A DNA stretch of 64,000 nucleotides from Aquila chrysaetos chrysaetos (lineage: Eukaryota; Chordata; Aves; Accipitriformes; Accipitridae), in NCBI RefSeq assembly GCF_900496995.4, contig NW_024470326.1, forward strand, positions 496,001-560,000. The letters are read 5' to 3'. Shown in pieces: positions 19,560-31,939 of the stretch. The notes beneath the pieces were generated by a model. That model saw only the letters and a program-made list of their open reading frames with translations. It had not been told where the DNA came from and ran no database searches. The position numbers were made by a program, and so were the translations under genes. Numbering within the stretch: position 1 is the first letter of the stretch; each line of letters begins with the position of its first letter.

Positions 19560-21838
19560 TCTCCCTAGCTGAGGGAAGGCAACATCAGTGATTGCTTCAG
19601 CCTGTTTCCCAGCAGGTTCCCCTGGAGCCCCAGGGACACCAGGAGGGAGCCCAGAGGGGGCAGAGAAGTGCTGCCTTGGGCTGGTCCTCTGCTGCTGAGC
19701 TGGGCTGGGCTTCCTGGGCTGGAGGGAGCTCCTGGCAAGCAGGCAGCATTTCAGAGAGACAGCTCTGCCCAGGAGCAGCTCCTCTGCAAAGCGCAGCAGG
19801 GCTGAGGGCACTGCCTGCAGGCACCGAGGGGAGAGGAGTGAGGCAGAGAGAGAGGTTAAAGGCAGTCTGGGGTGGGAGAGAGAGAAGAGCTGACTTGGAG
19901 AAAAATCTTCACAGCCCTTCACAGGGTAAGTCTCTGGCTGCAGGGCAATGCAGCTGTAGTTCCTGGAATGACCTCCTAAAGCTGGCACATCCACAGCCTA
20001 TGGGATCTGTCAGGAGGACTCTCACAGTTTGTGCAGTGTAGAGAAAAAGGACGCGCTTTGGAGCAGAGGTTCCCTGCTGCACCCTCAGAGGGACAGGGCA
20101 TGTCAGCTGCCTTCACCCGGGGATGGCTGCGGAGTGTGAAGCTGGGTGTGCAGCCAGGGGTGCCCAGGGCTGTCCTGCTGAGCAGGGTCCCTGCACCCCA
20201 GGGGGCTGTGTGCTGGGGCAGGGGCTCTGCCGCTGGTCAGGGTAAGTACTCAGCCTGCCTGGGGAGCTCCAACAGCAGAGAGGGGAGAAGCTGTGGGTGG
20301 AAGAAGCAACTTGCAGCAGGGCAGGGTCCTTCTGCTGACAAGAGGGTGCTGTGTGGGATCAGGGCTGCTCACAGCTCCAGATCAGCCCCGGGCATTTCTG
20401 AGGCCACTTTTCAAGGGGAAGCTCAAAGCAGGGATTGCTATAAAGTTAAGGAGCTTTCCAGAGCCTGGGTTTTCTCTTTCCTAGTCTTGGCGAATTTTCA
20501 GGAGAAATGGAAAAGGAGCTGTCATGCTTGAACAGCTCACTGAGACTCGGGAGCTGTAACTCTGAGGATCAGTCAGTCTGACAGGAGCCTCCTGAAGTAG
20601 AGCACAGGGACTGAGAACAACTGCCTGGCTGTGCTGGTGCCTGGGAGGTGGCATGCACAGCTGGGGAAGGGTAACTCTTTCCTGATTTCCCTGCTGCCTC
20701 TCTCTTTACCTCTCTGAGACAGACCATCACTGCTTTTTTCCTTGGTTCTCCACTTGTCTGTGTTACTGTTACCTTGTTTCTGCTGTCAGGCTCTCTGGGG
20801 ATGGGAGTTTCAGCTGCAGAGTCACACACTGGTCTTGTGGGTCCTCCCATGCAGCTGTGTCCATGGGAAGAAGTGTCCCAGCTTTCCTCTCATCTGAGGG
20901 GTTATGCTCAATGCTGTCTGTGGGGCTGGGGAAAGAGCTGATTCTCCCTTACAGAGATGCCAGCACAGTAGGTCACTTGGCTGTCACCTCAGAGCGTCCT
21001 TCAAGCTGTGAGCTGCCCTGCAGGATGCAAACCTGTCTCACAGCAGCTTTCTGTTATCGGAAAGCCCCATGGAGAAGCACAGAGATGCTATGACTGAGGA
21101 AATGCTCTTGGGCTGGTGAAATGAGCCCAGTGTGTCCTTGCCTAGAAGCAGGGTGCTGTGACTTTGAGAAAGGGTGAGACATTTGGTGGTCTGCAGTGGA
21201 TGTCTCTGCTCTCAGCAGTGTCTGGTGGCTTTTCAGGGTAAATATGGGAGCGTGATCACCCTCCACCTCAGACAGGTGCAAGCACAGTGAAGTGGGAACT
21301 AGACAGAAGGACAGAGCAGCTCCCCCTCTCTCTGCACTAAGCCACAGGCAATCCTCCTGACTTGCCTGGCTCATGCTGTTCTCCCAGACTGCAGCAGAAA
21401 TGCTGAAGGCTTCCGAGATCTAAGAAAACTCCCCAGGGGCGATATAGGCAGCTGTAAAAAACCCTAGAACTCTAAAACTATTTTTACCTTCCTGGGTCCT
21501 TATCACTGGGAGTGCAGGTGCTGACAACCCCTTCTGCGTTAGGAGTGGATTCAGCTGACAAAGTCAAACACCAGACTGGCCCCTGCCTGCACCCATCCCA
21601 TGAACCCACTGCTGCAGAGCAGGGCTGACTTCTCAAGAGCCCATGGGCAGAGGCCCTGCTCTTCATTGCACGCTCGGCCAGCACCAAGCAGGGCTCCAGC
21701 CACAGGCCTGAAGGAAGGTCTCCTAAGAAAAGTAAAGGGTCTGCCTGTGTGAGAGTGGGAGGGTCTATGGGAAATGGCTTTGATATTGCTCAGAGAATAA
21801 TGCCCTGACTCTTCCCTGTCTTTTTTCTACTTTGAAAG
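19560..21838 (+). promoter_or_regulatory. OR2 5' block (module D) with untranslated exons
   Basis: 2.3 kb upstream block shared by OR2, OR3, OR4 and OR5 in the same position relative to each OR. It holds two splice donors (CACAGG|GTAAGT after 19925; TCAGG|GTAAGT after 20241) and the acceptor TTTGAAAG ending at 21838, just before the coding exon. Vertebrate OR genes normally have upstream untranslated exons, so this is taken as the OR2 promoter and 5' exons; the promoter itself is not pinpointed. Confidence 0.6.
20123..20241 (+). other. Candidate 5' exon of OR2 with small Cys-rich frame
   Basis: Open from ATG 20123 (MAAECEAGCAARG, then CPAEQGPCTPGGC and LCRW) to the GTAAGT donor at 20242. This copy has CAGG before the donor where others have CAG. 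Near-identical segments at 33562-33679, 50939-51056 and 63568-63685. May be a leader exon whose small frame is incidental. Confidence 0.45.
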
Positions 21839-21862
21839 CACCCCATGCCCAGAGGAAAGAAA

Positions 21863-22823
21863 ATGTCCAACGGCAGCTCCATCGCTGAGTTCCTCCTCCT
21901 GGTGTTTGCAGACACGCGGGAGCTGCAGCTCTTGCACTTCTGGCTCTTCCTGGGCATCTACCTGGCTGCCCTCCTGGCCAACGGCCTCATCATCACCGCC
22001 GTAGCCTGTGACCACCGCCTCCACACCCCCATGTACTTCTTCCTCCTCAACCTCTCCTTCCTCGACCTAGGGCTCCATCTCCACCACTGTCCCCAAAGCC
22101 ATGGCCAACTCCCTCTGGGACACCAGGGCCATCATCCTACCCAGGATGTGCTGCCCAGGTCTTTCTGTTATTCTTTTTGATCTCAGCAGAGTACTTTTCT
22201 TCTCACTGTCATGGCCTACGACCGCTACGTTGCCATCTGCAAACCCCTGCACTACGGGACCCTCCTGGGCAGCAGAGCTTGTGTCCACATGGCAGCAGCT
22301 GCCTGGGGCAGTGGGTTTCTCAGATGCTGTGCTGCACACTGCCAATACATTTTCAGTACCCCTCTGCCAAGGCAATGCTGTGGACCAGTTCTTCTGCGAA
22401 ATCCCCCAGATCCTCAAGCTCTCCTGCTCAGATGCCTACCTCAGGGAAGTTGGGGTACTTGTAGTTGCTTTCTGTTTAGCTGTTGGGTGTTTTGTTTTCA
22501 TTGTGCTGTCCTATGGGCAGATCTTCAGGGCTGTGCTGAGGATCCCCTCTGAGCAGGGACAGCACAAAGCCTTTTCCACCTGCCTCCCTCACCTGGCCGT
22601 GGTCTCCTTGTTTATAAGCACTGCCACGTTTGCCTACCTGAAGCCCCCCTCCATGTCCTCCCCATCCCTGGACCTGCTGGTGGCAGTTCTGTACTCAGTG
22701 GTGCCTCCAGCCTTGAACCCCCTCATCTACAGCATGAGAAACCATGAGATCAAGGATGCCCTGAGAAAACTAATCACTGGATGCTTTTCAGTAGGAATAA
22801 ACTGCCTCTTGTCTTCTGCATAG
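21863..22823 (+). pseudogene. OR2: OR14-like olfactory receptor pseudogene
   Basis: Opens MSNGSSIAEFLLL (an upstream ATG at 21845 is in frame) and reads correctly through TM1-TM2 (HTPMYFFLLNLS), then an extra G near 22070 shifts the frame. MAYDRYVAICKPLHYGT appears in another frame at 22211, and the second half from about 22340 to the TAG at 22821 is open and normal (FCEIPQILKLSCSDAY, KAFSTCLPHLAVVSLF, NPLIYSMRNHEIKDALRK). Comparison with OR4 shows about four 1-base insertions between TM2 and TM4. TM1 has AN instead of the usual GN. Confidence 0.92.
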
Positions 22824-22829
22824 TACTTA

Positions 22830-24060
22830 TATCTCTTTGCAGACCAAACCTGTCTTTTGCTGGTCTTTTTATGGTGAATTTTGGGTGTGGTTTTTATTTC
22901 TTCTATGTCACTTTCTTTTACTTATCTGAAAGCTTTCCACAAAGAAATGTCTGTCTTCCTCTGGTTTCTAATTCACAGTCGATCCAGATTTTGTGTCCTG
23001 GAGGCTGTGCAAATGAGCTATGCCCTCTGTGATGTTTAAACAAAATAAAGGGCCCTGCAGTGACTTGTTCTTCTGAGATCCTTCCTCCAAGACCTTCTCT
23101 GCAGCTGCAGGGAGCAGTGCCTGTGTGCAGAGGGGAAGAAGAAAAGAGTCCCGGCACAGCAGCAGTGCCAGGGAGCACCAGCGCTTGGTCTTTCCCCAGC
23201 TGCTCTCTTCCCACTTGCATGCTTTCCTTCTGAACCCTTTGGTTGGTGGAACACAGTCCTGCTGTGTGGCAGGCCTGTGGCCGCAGGCAAGGATGGGCAG
23301 TGGGCACTTGTGTGACAGAGCTGGCCTCCATTGCAGCCATTTCCATCAGACAAGTGGATCTCCCCATGCCTTGTGCCACAGATGCCCCCCAGCCCTGGGG
23401 CTCACCCCTCTCCGCCCCCGAGGAGCTGGTGTGCCCTTCAGAGGGTCTGGGGCTGTGGGGTGAGTGCCCAGAGCTCTGCCGCACCCTGTGGTGGGCACTG
23501 GTGTGGGGCCATGCCAGACTGGGCTGTGCTGGGGAGAGGGCAGGGGAGGTGCAGAGAGGTTAAGGGAAGTGGGAAGAGTTTAGGGGGAGCTGGTCTGGGC
23601 TGGAAAGCGCCCAGGAGAGAACAATATCAGTGTAGTAGCTTGCAGTGTGTGACCATGCAGAGCAAGGACTCACACCGGGGGTTTGTGGTGCAGAGGCAGG
23701 GCTTGCGGCAAGCATGGAAGACACGCAGGTGCAGAGCACAGAAGAGGCCGGTCGGTGCCCTTGCGGTGTGGTCAGACAGGGAAGGTGGCTCGGGGTCTTC
23801 ATCACTCCCAACATCTCTTTTTGGCCATGTCCAGCACTTGCCAGTTATTCCAGGTTTACAGGTAAGTTTGGCTGTGAGGCCACCTCCACCTTCCTGCTGG
23901 GCCAAGGGCTGGTGTGGGGGAACGGACAGCCCTGCCCAGCCTTGCTTCTTCCCCAGACCCTGGCGCAGAGCTGTCTGCAAAGCTCCACATGGGACAAGGC
24001 TGGGGCAGGGCAGGGGTCGGGTGCTGGGGCAGCTGCAAAAGTAGGAGGGTCATAAATCAC
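22830..24060. repeat. Duplicated module B, copy 2 (inverted relative to copy 1)
   Basis: OR2 3' flank; mirror image of 59720-60970 and 29530-30960. Includes GGGGCTCACCCCTCTCCGCC and the AGGTTTACAGGTAAGTTTGG stretch. No gene was recognised. Confidence 0.85.
23044..23049 (+). terminator. Poly(A) signal AATAAA behind OR2
   Basis: AATAAA in TTTAAACAAAATAAAGGGCC, about 220 bases after the stop and conserved behind all five OR copies. Confidence 0.65.
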
Positions 24061-27000
24061 AAATGGGGGAAGTTTCCCCACCCCGACTCTCCCCTTTCCC
24101 GTGCTGTGCCTGCAGAGTGGGGCTGTGGGACCGTGTATGGTCAGTAGGGCTGGGCCAGCACAGGGACAGGGCGCTGACAGGGGCCATGAAGCAGCTGCCA
24201 GGAGGTGCCATCATGGACACTTGTTCTCAGAATTGCATACCAGAGGCTCATCACTGAGAACTCATAGCTATTTTCTCAAGTAACAAGAAAATTAAAAAGC
24301 TTTAGTTCATCATCGAGAATACTAAGGAGTTCCCTTTCAGCGCTGTCCTGTTACTGCTAGTAGTGATAGTTCCACTAATTCCAAAAGGTCCTTGAGAGCT
24401 TCTGTATTTTCCCCTGGCTCCAAACCTCAGGCTGCTCAGACACGGAAAGTGCTACCTCAAACCTCTGCAAACCAAATCTCTCCCACCTGCTCTCATCCAC
24501 ACTCTTTTATCCTGGAACACTTCTAACCATCATGTCAGCACACTGCCTGGTCTCTTTTTTATCTGGGTGAAGTCAGGGTGCTCCCTCGTAAAGCCTTCCC
24601 TACCAAAGTCTTTTCTACCTGCTGATCCTGCTTGTATCCCCTCACACAACGTACAGCTCCAACTTCCTTCTGCAGAGCTCCATGGGATGGACAGTTTTCC
24701 TGTTTCTTTCACGAGAAAAGGTGACAAACAGGAAAGACTCCTTGCCAGGAAGCCGCAGCCTTGGGTGTTGCTCACTTGGTTCTTCCTGGCACTTCATTCA
24801 GCCTCTGTTTTTCTGTATTAGGTGTTTTTCTGTAGCTACTCTTTCTGCAGAGATCTTAAAAAGACAATGATTTCATAAAAGATGGTCATAAAGGCCCTGT
24901 TGTAGACAACTATGTTTGCCATGAGCTCTGGAGGGAGTCAGGAAGATCGTTAATAAGCACCAGGAATATGCAGGAATCTCAAGGCCTCTTCTGAAGAGCG
25001 AGCAGCTCTGAGCAGCACTCATTGATTGGCCGTGTGTAGGGCTCAGAGAGAGGGTCGAGGGATGTCAGCGAGAAACAAGGAGGTGGCCGATGGCTTTAGC
25101 AAATCCTGAAACCCTCTCTGAGGCCAGAAAAGGAAAGCAGTGGATGTCTGTGGATGGGGAAGAGGAGGAGGTGTGTCCTGGGAAGATGTCAGGAAGCAAG
25201 ACCCCTCTTCTGCAAGTCAGGGATGAAAGAGATTTTTTTTTCCATGTTGTGTGCATGCCTAGGAGATGGAGAATGCCTGCTGATTCACGGGCACTGACAC
25301 CTCAGAGAGGTGCCCGGCAGCACTGATTTTCCTGAAAGGGTATCACAGGACCACAAAACTACAGTAGAGTTGAGGTTTGAAGGGACAGGACTGGACCCAG
25401 TATTGACCCCTGCAGTGCACCACTGGTGACCTGCCTCCAGGGAGACCTCGTGCCACTGATCACCATTCTGTGGGCCGGCCACTCAGCCAGTTTTCAATCC
25501 ACCTCACTGTCTGCTCATCCAGCCTGTGCTTCAGCAGCTTCTCTATGAGGATTTTATGGGAGACAGTGTCAAAAGCCTTACTCATCTACCAAGGCAGCCA
25601 TTTCATTGGAGAAGTTTATCACGTTATCAGATAGGAATGGCATTTCCTTTCATGAGCTGTGCTCTGGGCCTCTGTGGTGTATCGGCTTGGGGTCTGGCAC
25701 TTGGAGGGCCACGATGTTATGCCATTGTATAGCCCATAAAGATTTGGCCACCTCAAAAAAGGGATGATAGGTGGGAAGTGCTACCAAGTTTGGACATTGC
25801 TTGATAGCAAAGAAATAATAGTGGGCTCTATCCAACCTATCCAACCTCCATTGCTCTCAGCTGTTTAGATATGAAATGCAGATGTCAAATGTTTTAATAT
25901 AAACTTGTCCTGAGAAAAGTTTCGCCTTTCAACATGTTCATAGGAAATGCATTTTAGAAATGACTGTATAAATCTAGATTTACGTAGAGGGAGAGAAAGG
26001 GTAAGCAGCTTGCTGTTCCATGTCAATGGCCAATAGAGAAAACAATCATAGAAAACCCTCAAAACTCTGAAAATGAAGACTTCTTACACAATTATTACCC
26101 TCAGCTCTTTTCTGCATATGTTTCAACATATACCTATCATCTCCACTCACGGGTTGATGCAGTTGCCCACACGGGGGTGGCCACTGCCTCTAAGATACCC
26201 TGTAGGTAGCTGAAGACCTCACGCGGAACAGAGAAACGCGAGGCAGGACCGATGGCAGAATATCTGGAGCGTGAGCTGGTGGACAGGCAGGGTGCATCAA
26301 AGCCTCTTGGCTGAGACAAGTGATTTCTCTCCCTTGACTAGCAAGGGAAGCCTGGGCAATTGCACCCAAGGTGTCTAGTGTGAGAGGTGATCGCTGTCAT
26401 CCCTGCCTTCACCTACAAGGGAGTCACCTGTAATTTTCCAAGCAGCGAATGAAAACCAAGTGTGTCTAGATGATGTAGCGTCTGCTTGAAGACGTTCCTG
26501 TAACCCAGATATGTTGGGGTGGTTAGTGCAGATTTGGCTATTCAGAAGGGAGCATTTCCTTCCCTTTGTCTCTTTGCTCCCCTCTGTGAGTGGAGGGAGC
26601 TCGTGACTTCAGTGTGTGACACGCTGTCTGCAAAAGAGCGAGTATGGACAAACAAACAAAGTCAAGGACAGGGAACTTTTGGGGAGGTCCTGGCATCTGT
26701 GACTAAACCAAAAATGTGTTTTCTCTTGGCCTAAGGTTATCCACTGTAGGAAGCAGGTTTCAGTGGATGTAATGTGGACTTAATACCTAGCTGAGGAATG
26801 TCTTCTATTTTTTACTGAACTATGCCTGCCTTTGTTTTTGCTTGTTGGCAATTAAGAAGCACCCTTCTGTGTCTGTGTGCCTCTCAGTCTCCAAGTAAAA
26901 CAGCTGGGAATTGGTGCCAACAGGCTGAAACATGCAGCTACAGCCTTCAGTGGTGAAAGCTCAGATTGGAACAGGGCTGCTCCAAGTCCCAGGTGGCTGA

Positions 27001-27144
27001 TGAGAGACATGGTAGGTTGGGGGTAGGGATGAAAACTGACCATAGGGTTGTGGAACATGAAGGCTCTGGATTTTCATATCTATTTAGACTGCATTAGGAG
27101 ATGCACAGGATCAATATCAATTAGAGACTGATAATATCAATTCA
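24061..27144. repeat. Duplicated module G, left-arm copy
   Basis: Between OR2 and OR3. Mirror image of 56641-59719: for instance AACTAAAGC context at 24300 is matched over more than 130 bases without visible difference at 59390-59520. Contains an old CR1 fragment at 25330-25640. No gene was recognised. Confidence 0.85.
25330..25640 (-). mobile_element. Old CR1 LINE fragment (reverse transcriptase region)
   Basis: On the minus strand it encodes remnants of the CR1 reverse transcriptase around [10 protein letters not shown], followed by EKLLKERLDEQTVRWIENWL, with a following PILGPVL-like region. Stops and frame breaks are present. The mirror copy is at 58130-58440. Confidence 0.8.
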
Positions 27145-29530
27145 GGTATAAGCAGAAAAATAACGTTGAGAAAAATAAACCCTTTCTTTTTGGTGTTTAG
27201 TGTTCATATCACTTCACGTTGATTACACTCCTGAAACTGCTCTAATTAACCACATCAGAATTGAAGAGTTAAAGGAAAATGATGCACAGCGACTGGACTT
27301 GTTAGGGTGTTTTGCATGTTAATGAGCCCTCTGGTGCTGACTTCCTGAACTGCAGATCCTGAAAGATTGAAGAAGCCCCTAGAGGACTTCAAAGTCAGCA
27401 GCAAGCCTCCAAGTTTCCGAGCGTGTTAGTGGGCTCCAGTGAGGGCCATCCCTGAAAAGGCCATGGAGGGAATGACCAGAAAAGGGACCGTCCCTGGGGG
27501 CTGGTGAAGCAGGAAAGTCAGAGGCACTGCTTAGAGGTGGAAAATCAAATGTAGAGTGTGGTTGTGAAAACCCTTGATGTGTTTCACCAAGCAGGACAGC
27601 CAAGCCCTGACCCCCATCCTCTGGGAGAGGAGACCCGTTACCTCACGGGATGCTCGCAACTCTTCTGGGGAGCAGTGGGATGTGGGGGTGTGCAATGCCA
27701 AGTGCAGGACAGGATCGACAGAGGGTGGGTGAGGAGGCAGCAACGCCCTGGGACTATAAGAACCTGGTGTCTGCTCATGGGCCTCAGTGGAAGAGACAGC
27801 AGCCAGGGTGGAGAGGATAAGGATCTCAGTTGTGTTGGCTGGTGGTGGTCTCACCTGCTGCAATGCCCTCAGTCATCCCCATTGCAGGCTGTCCTACACT
27901 GTCCTATGCCTGTGCTGGTTTCCCGGCAGACTTTAGCTACGTCCCCTTTTCCCCACCACACTCGGACCCTGGGATCTGCCAAGCCATACTGATGCCCTCC
28001 TGTCCTTACTGGCTGTTGCTTCAAACACAGAGCTGTGGTTAAGCAAGGATTGGTCAAGGCCTGTGAGTTGCCCCACAACCTGCCTGCCTTCTTCCAATAC
28101 CCTCATCATGCTCCTCTCGCACCCAAGCTATTACAGCCCCACACTTGCTTGAATCTTCTATTTCTCTCTGTATGCCAGCCCTGAAATACATGTCCTCCTT
28201 CTGCCACCTCAAAATCGAAATTTAATTTATTTCACTTCAGCAGGATGCCCTGCTACCCCTTCCACTACTTCAAGTCTGCTACCATAGATGTGGACTGCTG
28301 TGTTGCATATATTTATGTTTGGGAAGGTCAATGCTTTTTTTTTTTTTAATAGATACTGATACACCTGGGGAAATCTCAAAACCACATATTGATGGATTCT
28401 TGATATGGTCGGGGCTGTATGTATCGGGGCACATATAAATCATCCCTGCACCTGATGTGAATTTTTTCTGTGGTCAGGGAGACCCTCAGAGCTCTCCCTA
28501 ATTTGAAAGCATGAAGGGGAAGGAAGGACAGCATCTTTCAGGCTGGAAGGGACCTCAGGAGGTTTCTGGAAAAAACCTGCTGCTCAAAGCAGGGCCAGAC
28601 CAGATTACTCAGGGCTTTATCCAAAGACTGCCTTGGTCACTTTCTGGGATAGAGCCTGCACAAACTCCCTGGGAAACAGCTTCCAGCATTTGGCTATCCT
28701 CATGCTGGAAACGTTTTTCTCTATATGTACACTAACCCCCTTGTTTCAGCCCACTGCCTCTTGTCCTTGTGTCTTGTACCATGGACACGAGCCTGACTCA
28801 GTCTTCCTGGGAACACTGCAATGCTGCTACATGTTTTGCCCAAGATCTTCCTTTCTCCAGGCTGGACAAGCCCAGCTCCCTCAGCCTCTCCTCACAGGCT
28901 AAAGTGTTCCTGCCTCGGACCATTATGGGGGCCCTTTGCTAAACTGGCTCCAGCTTGCCGACACCTTTCCTATATTGGGATCTGAAATCTGGACACAGTG
29001 TTCTGCATAATCTCTTCCCTCAATCACCTGGCCGTGCTCCTGGTCAGTATAGCCCAGGGTGCTCCTGTCCTCCCTTGCTTCCAGGCACACGGCTGCGTCC
29101 TGTCCATCTCGCTTTCCACCAAGACCTTTCCAAAACGCCTCCTCCCAGCCAGGCAGCCCCCCGCCTGTGTCATTGCCAGGATTAGTCCCCTGCAGGGACA
29201 GAAACTGGCATCAGTCCTTGCGGGAATTCCTGACTTTCCTGCCAGTGCATGCTCTCCTCTTCCTTGAAGCCTTTCCCTGAGCACAGGACCTGGAGACCAT
29301 TTCAGTAAAGACTCAGGCACAGCAGGCATTCATTCCTTCAGCCCCAGCTGTGTCTGCTGATATTAAATCACCTTGCCCAGTCAGCAGCAGCCCTGCATTT
29401 TCCTTGTTCAGCCTTGGTCTCTCAGAAGTGACCAAAGCTCTTCTGTTTGCTTCTGAATTCCCTTGCAACCAGCATCTCCAGGTGAGCTTTTCTTTTCCTA
29501 CACACATACCTCCACAACAAAGGCAATATA
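27145..29530. repeat. Duplicated module A, copy 2
   Basis: Direct copy of 13805-16180 and mirror of 54880-56640. The old CR1 3' fragment recurs at 28548-29105 on the minus strand. Confidence 0.85.
28548..29105 (-). mobile_element. Old CR1 LINE 3' fragment, copy in module A2
   Basis: Same CR1 3' relic as at 15225-15760, carried along by segmental duplication. Confidence 0.6.
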
Positions 29531-30960
29531 TAGAAATTCCTGCTTTGTACCTGTCCTTGCTGAAAGCTCCTGGCAGCTGCTTCTGTCCCTGTTCTGGCCC
29601 AGCCCCACTTCCCATAGGTGGTCTTACAGCCCCACTCTGCAGGCACAGCATGGGGGAGGGGAGCATCAGGGGTGGGAAAGTTCTCCCCATTTGTGATCCC
29701 AGTGGCGGCCTTCAGATCACAGTTCCTCCATGACCCTCCTACTCTTGCAGCTGCCCCAGCACCTGACCCCTGCCCTGCCCCAGCCTTGTCCCAGGTGGGG
29801 CTTTGCAGACAGCTCTGCTCCAGGGTCTGCCAGGGTCTGGGGAAGGAGCGAGGCTGGGCAGGGCTGTCCGTTCCCCCACACCAGCCCTTGGCCCAGCAGG
29901 AAGGTGGAGGTGGCCTCACAGCCAAACTTACCTGTAAACCTGGAATAACTGGCAAGTGCTGGACATGGCCAAAAAGAGATGTTGGGAGTGATGAAGACCC
30001 CGAGCCACCTTCCCTGTCTGACCACACCGCAAGGGCACCGACCGGCCTCTTCTGTGCTCTGCACCTGCGTGTCTTCCATGCTTGCCACAAGCCCTGCCTC
30101 TGCACCACAAACCCCCGGTGTGAGCCCTTGCTCTGCATGGTCACACACTGCAAGCTCTACACTGATATTGTTCTCTCCTGGGCGCTTTCCAGCCCAGACC
30201 AGCTCCCCCTAAACTCTTCCCACTTCCCCTTAACCTCTCTGCACCTTCCCCTGCCCTCTCCCCAGCACAGCCCAGTCTGGCATGGCCCCACACCAGTGCC
30301 CACCACAGGGTGCGGCAGAGCTCTGGGCACTCACCCCACAGCCCCAGACCCTCTGAAGGGCACAGCAGCTCCTCGGGGGCGGAGAGGGGCTGAGCCCCAG
30401 GGTGGGGGGCATCTGTGGCACAAGGCATGGGGAGATCCCCTTGTATGATGGAAATGCTGCAATGGAGGCCAGCTCTGTCACACAAGTGCCTGCGGCCACA
30501 GGCCTGCCACACAGCAGGACTGTAACCATGCTTGAGGAGCACTCAGGTCTTCCACCAACCAAAGGGTTCAGAAGGAAAGCATGCAAGTGGGAAGAGAGCA
30601 GCTCAGGGAAAGACCAAGCGCTGGTGCTCCCTGGCACTGCTGCTGTGCCTGGACTCTTTTCTTCTTCCCCTCTGCACACAGGCACTGCTCCCTGCAGCTG
30701 CAGAGAAGGTCTTGGAGGAAGGATCTCAGAAGAACAAGTCACTGCAGGGCCCTTTATTTTGTTTAAACACACAGAGGGCATAGCTCATTTGCACAGCCTC
30801 CAGGACACAAAATCTGGATAGACTGTGAATTAGAAACCAGAGGAAGACAGACATTTCTTTGTGGAAAGCTTTCAGATAAGTAAAAGAAAGTGAAATAGAA
30901 GAAATAAAAACCACACCCAAAAATCACCATAAAAAGACCAGCAAAAGACAGGTTTGGTCT
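29531..30960. repeat. Duplicated module B, copy 3
   Basis: 3' flank of OR3. Homologous to 59720-60970 in the same orientation. About 200 bases near 29550-29750 (GAAAGCTCCTGGCAGCTGCT onward) match the boundary seen at 24060-24200 rather than the 54870 copy, so the join to module A differs between arms. Confidence 0.8.
30753..30758 (-). terminator. Poly(A) signal AATAAA behind OR3
   Basis: TTTATT on the plus strand, about 220 bases after the OR3 stop, in the conserved context. Confidence 0.65.
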
Positions 30961-30977
30961 GCAAAGAGATATAAGTA

Positions 30978-31935
30978 CTATGCAGAAGACAAGAGACAGC
31001 TGCTTCTTTCTAAAAAGCATCCAGTGATTAGTTTTCTCAGGGCATCCTTGATCTCATGGTTTCTCATGCTGTAGATGAGGGGGTTCACGGCTGGAGGCAC
31101 CACCGAGTACAGAACTGCCACCAGCAGGTCCAGGGATGGGGAGGACATGGAGGGGGGCTTCAGGTAGGCAAACGTGGCAGTGCTTACAAACAAGGAGACC
31201 ACAGGCCAGGTGAGGGAGGCAGGTGGAAAAGGCTTTGTGCCGTCCCTGCTCAGAGGGGACCCTCAGCACAGCCCTGAAGATCTGCCCATAGGACAGCACA
31301 ATGAAAGTAAAACACCCAACAGCTAAACAGACAGCAACTACAAGTACCCCAACTTCCCTGAGGTAGGCATCTGAGCAGGAGAGCTTGAGGATCTGGGGGA
31401 TTTCGCAGAAGAACTGGTCCACAGCATTGCCTTGGCAGAGGGGTACTGAAAATGTACTGGCAGTGTGCAGCACAGCATTGAGAAACCCACAGCCCCAGGC
31501 AGCTGCTGCCATGTGGACACAAGCTCTGCTGCCCAGGAGGGTCCCGTAGTGCAGGGGTTTGCAGATGGCAACGTAGCGGTCGTAGGCCATGACAGTGAGA
31601 AGAAAATACTCTGCTGAGATCAAAAAGAGAAACAGAAATGCCTGGGCAGCACATCCTGGGTAGGAGATGGGCCTGGTGTCCCAGAGGGAGTTGGCCATGG
31701 CTTTGGGGACAGTGGTGGAGATGGAGCCCAGGTCGAGGAGGGAGAGGTTGAGGAGGAAGAAGTACATGGGGGTGTGGAGGCGGTGGTCACAGGCTACGGC
31801 GGTGATGATGAGGCCGTTGGCCAGGAGGGCAGCCAGGTAGATGCCCAGGAAGAGCCAGAAGTGCAAGAGCTGCAGCTCCCGCGTGTCTGCAAACGCCAGG
31901 AGGAGGAACTCAGCGATGGAGCTGCCGTTGGACAT
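30978..31935 (-). pseudogene. OR3: OR14-like olfactory receptor, one 1-base insertion
   Basis: Starts MSNGSSIAEFLLL at 31935 and is open through TM1-TM5 with all family motifs: HTPMYFFLLNLS, MAYDRYVAICKPLHYGT, FCEIPQILKLSCSDAY, SYGQIF, KAFSTCLPHL. One extra A near 31203 (CCACAGGCCAGG against CCACGGCCAGG in OR5) shifts the frame in TM6. The remainder is undamaged in the next frame down to the TAG at 30978 (SLFVSTATFAYLK, NPLIYSMRNHEIKDALRK). It may be a very young pseudogene, a polymorphism or a sequencing error. TM1 has AN as in OR2. Confidence 0.9.
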
Positions 31936-31939
31936 TTTC

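Noticed and set aside
19592-20531. Long overlapping open frames upstream of OR2 as a separate protein gene
   Set aside because: Frames differ between the four copies and cross two consensus splice donors; untranslated leader exons explain the region better. Only the short Cys-rich frame is kept as a question.
23243-24055. Recurrent open frames of 80-240 codons in module B (also at 29618-30448, 54180-54892 and 59734-60862)
   Set aside because: They recur only because the module is duplicated, change frame and length between copies, have no recognisable domain, and lie on both strands of GC-rich 3' flanking DNA.
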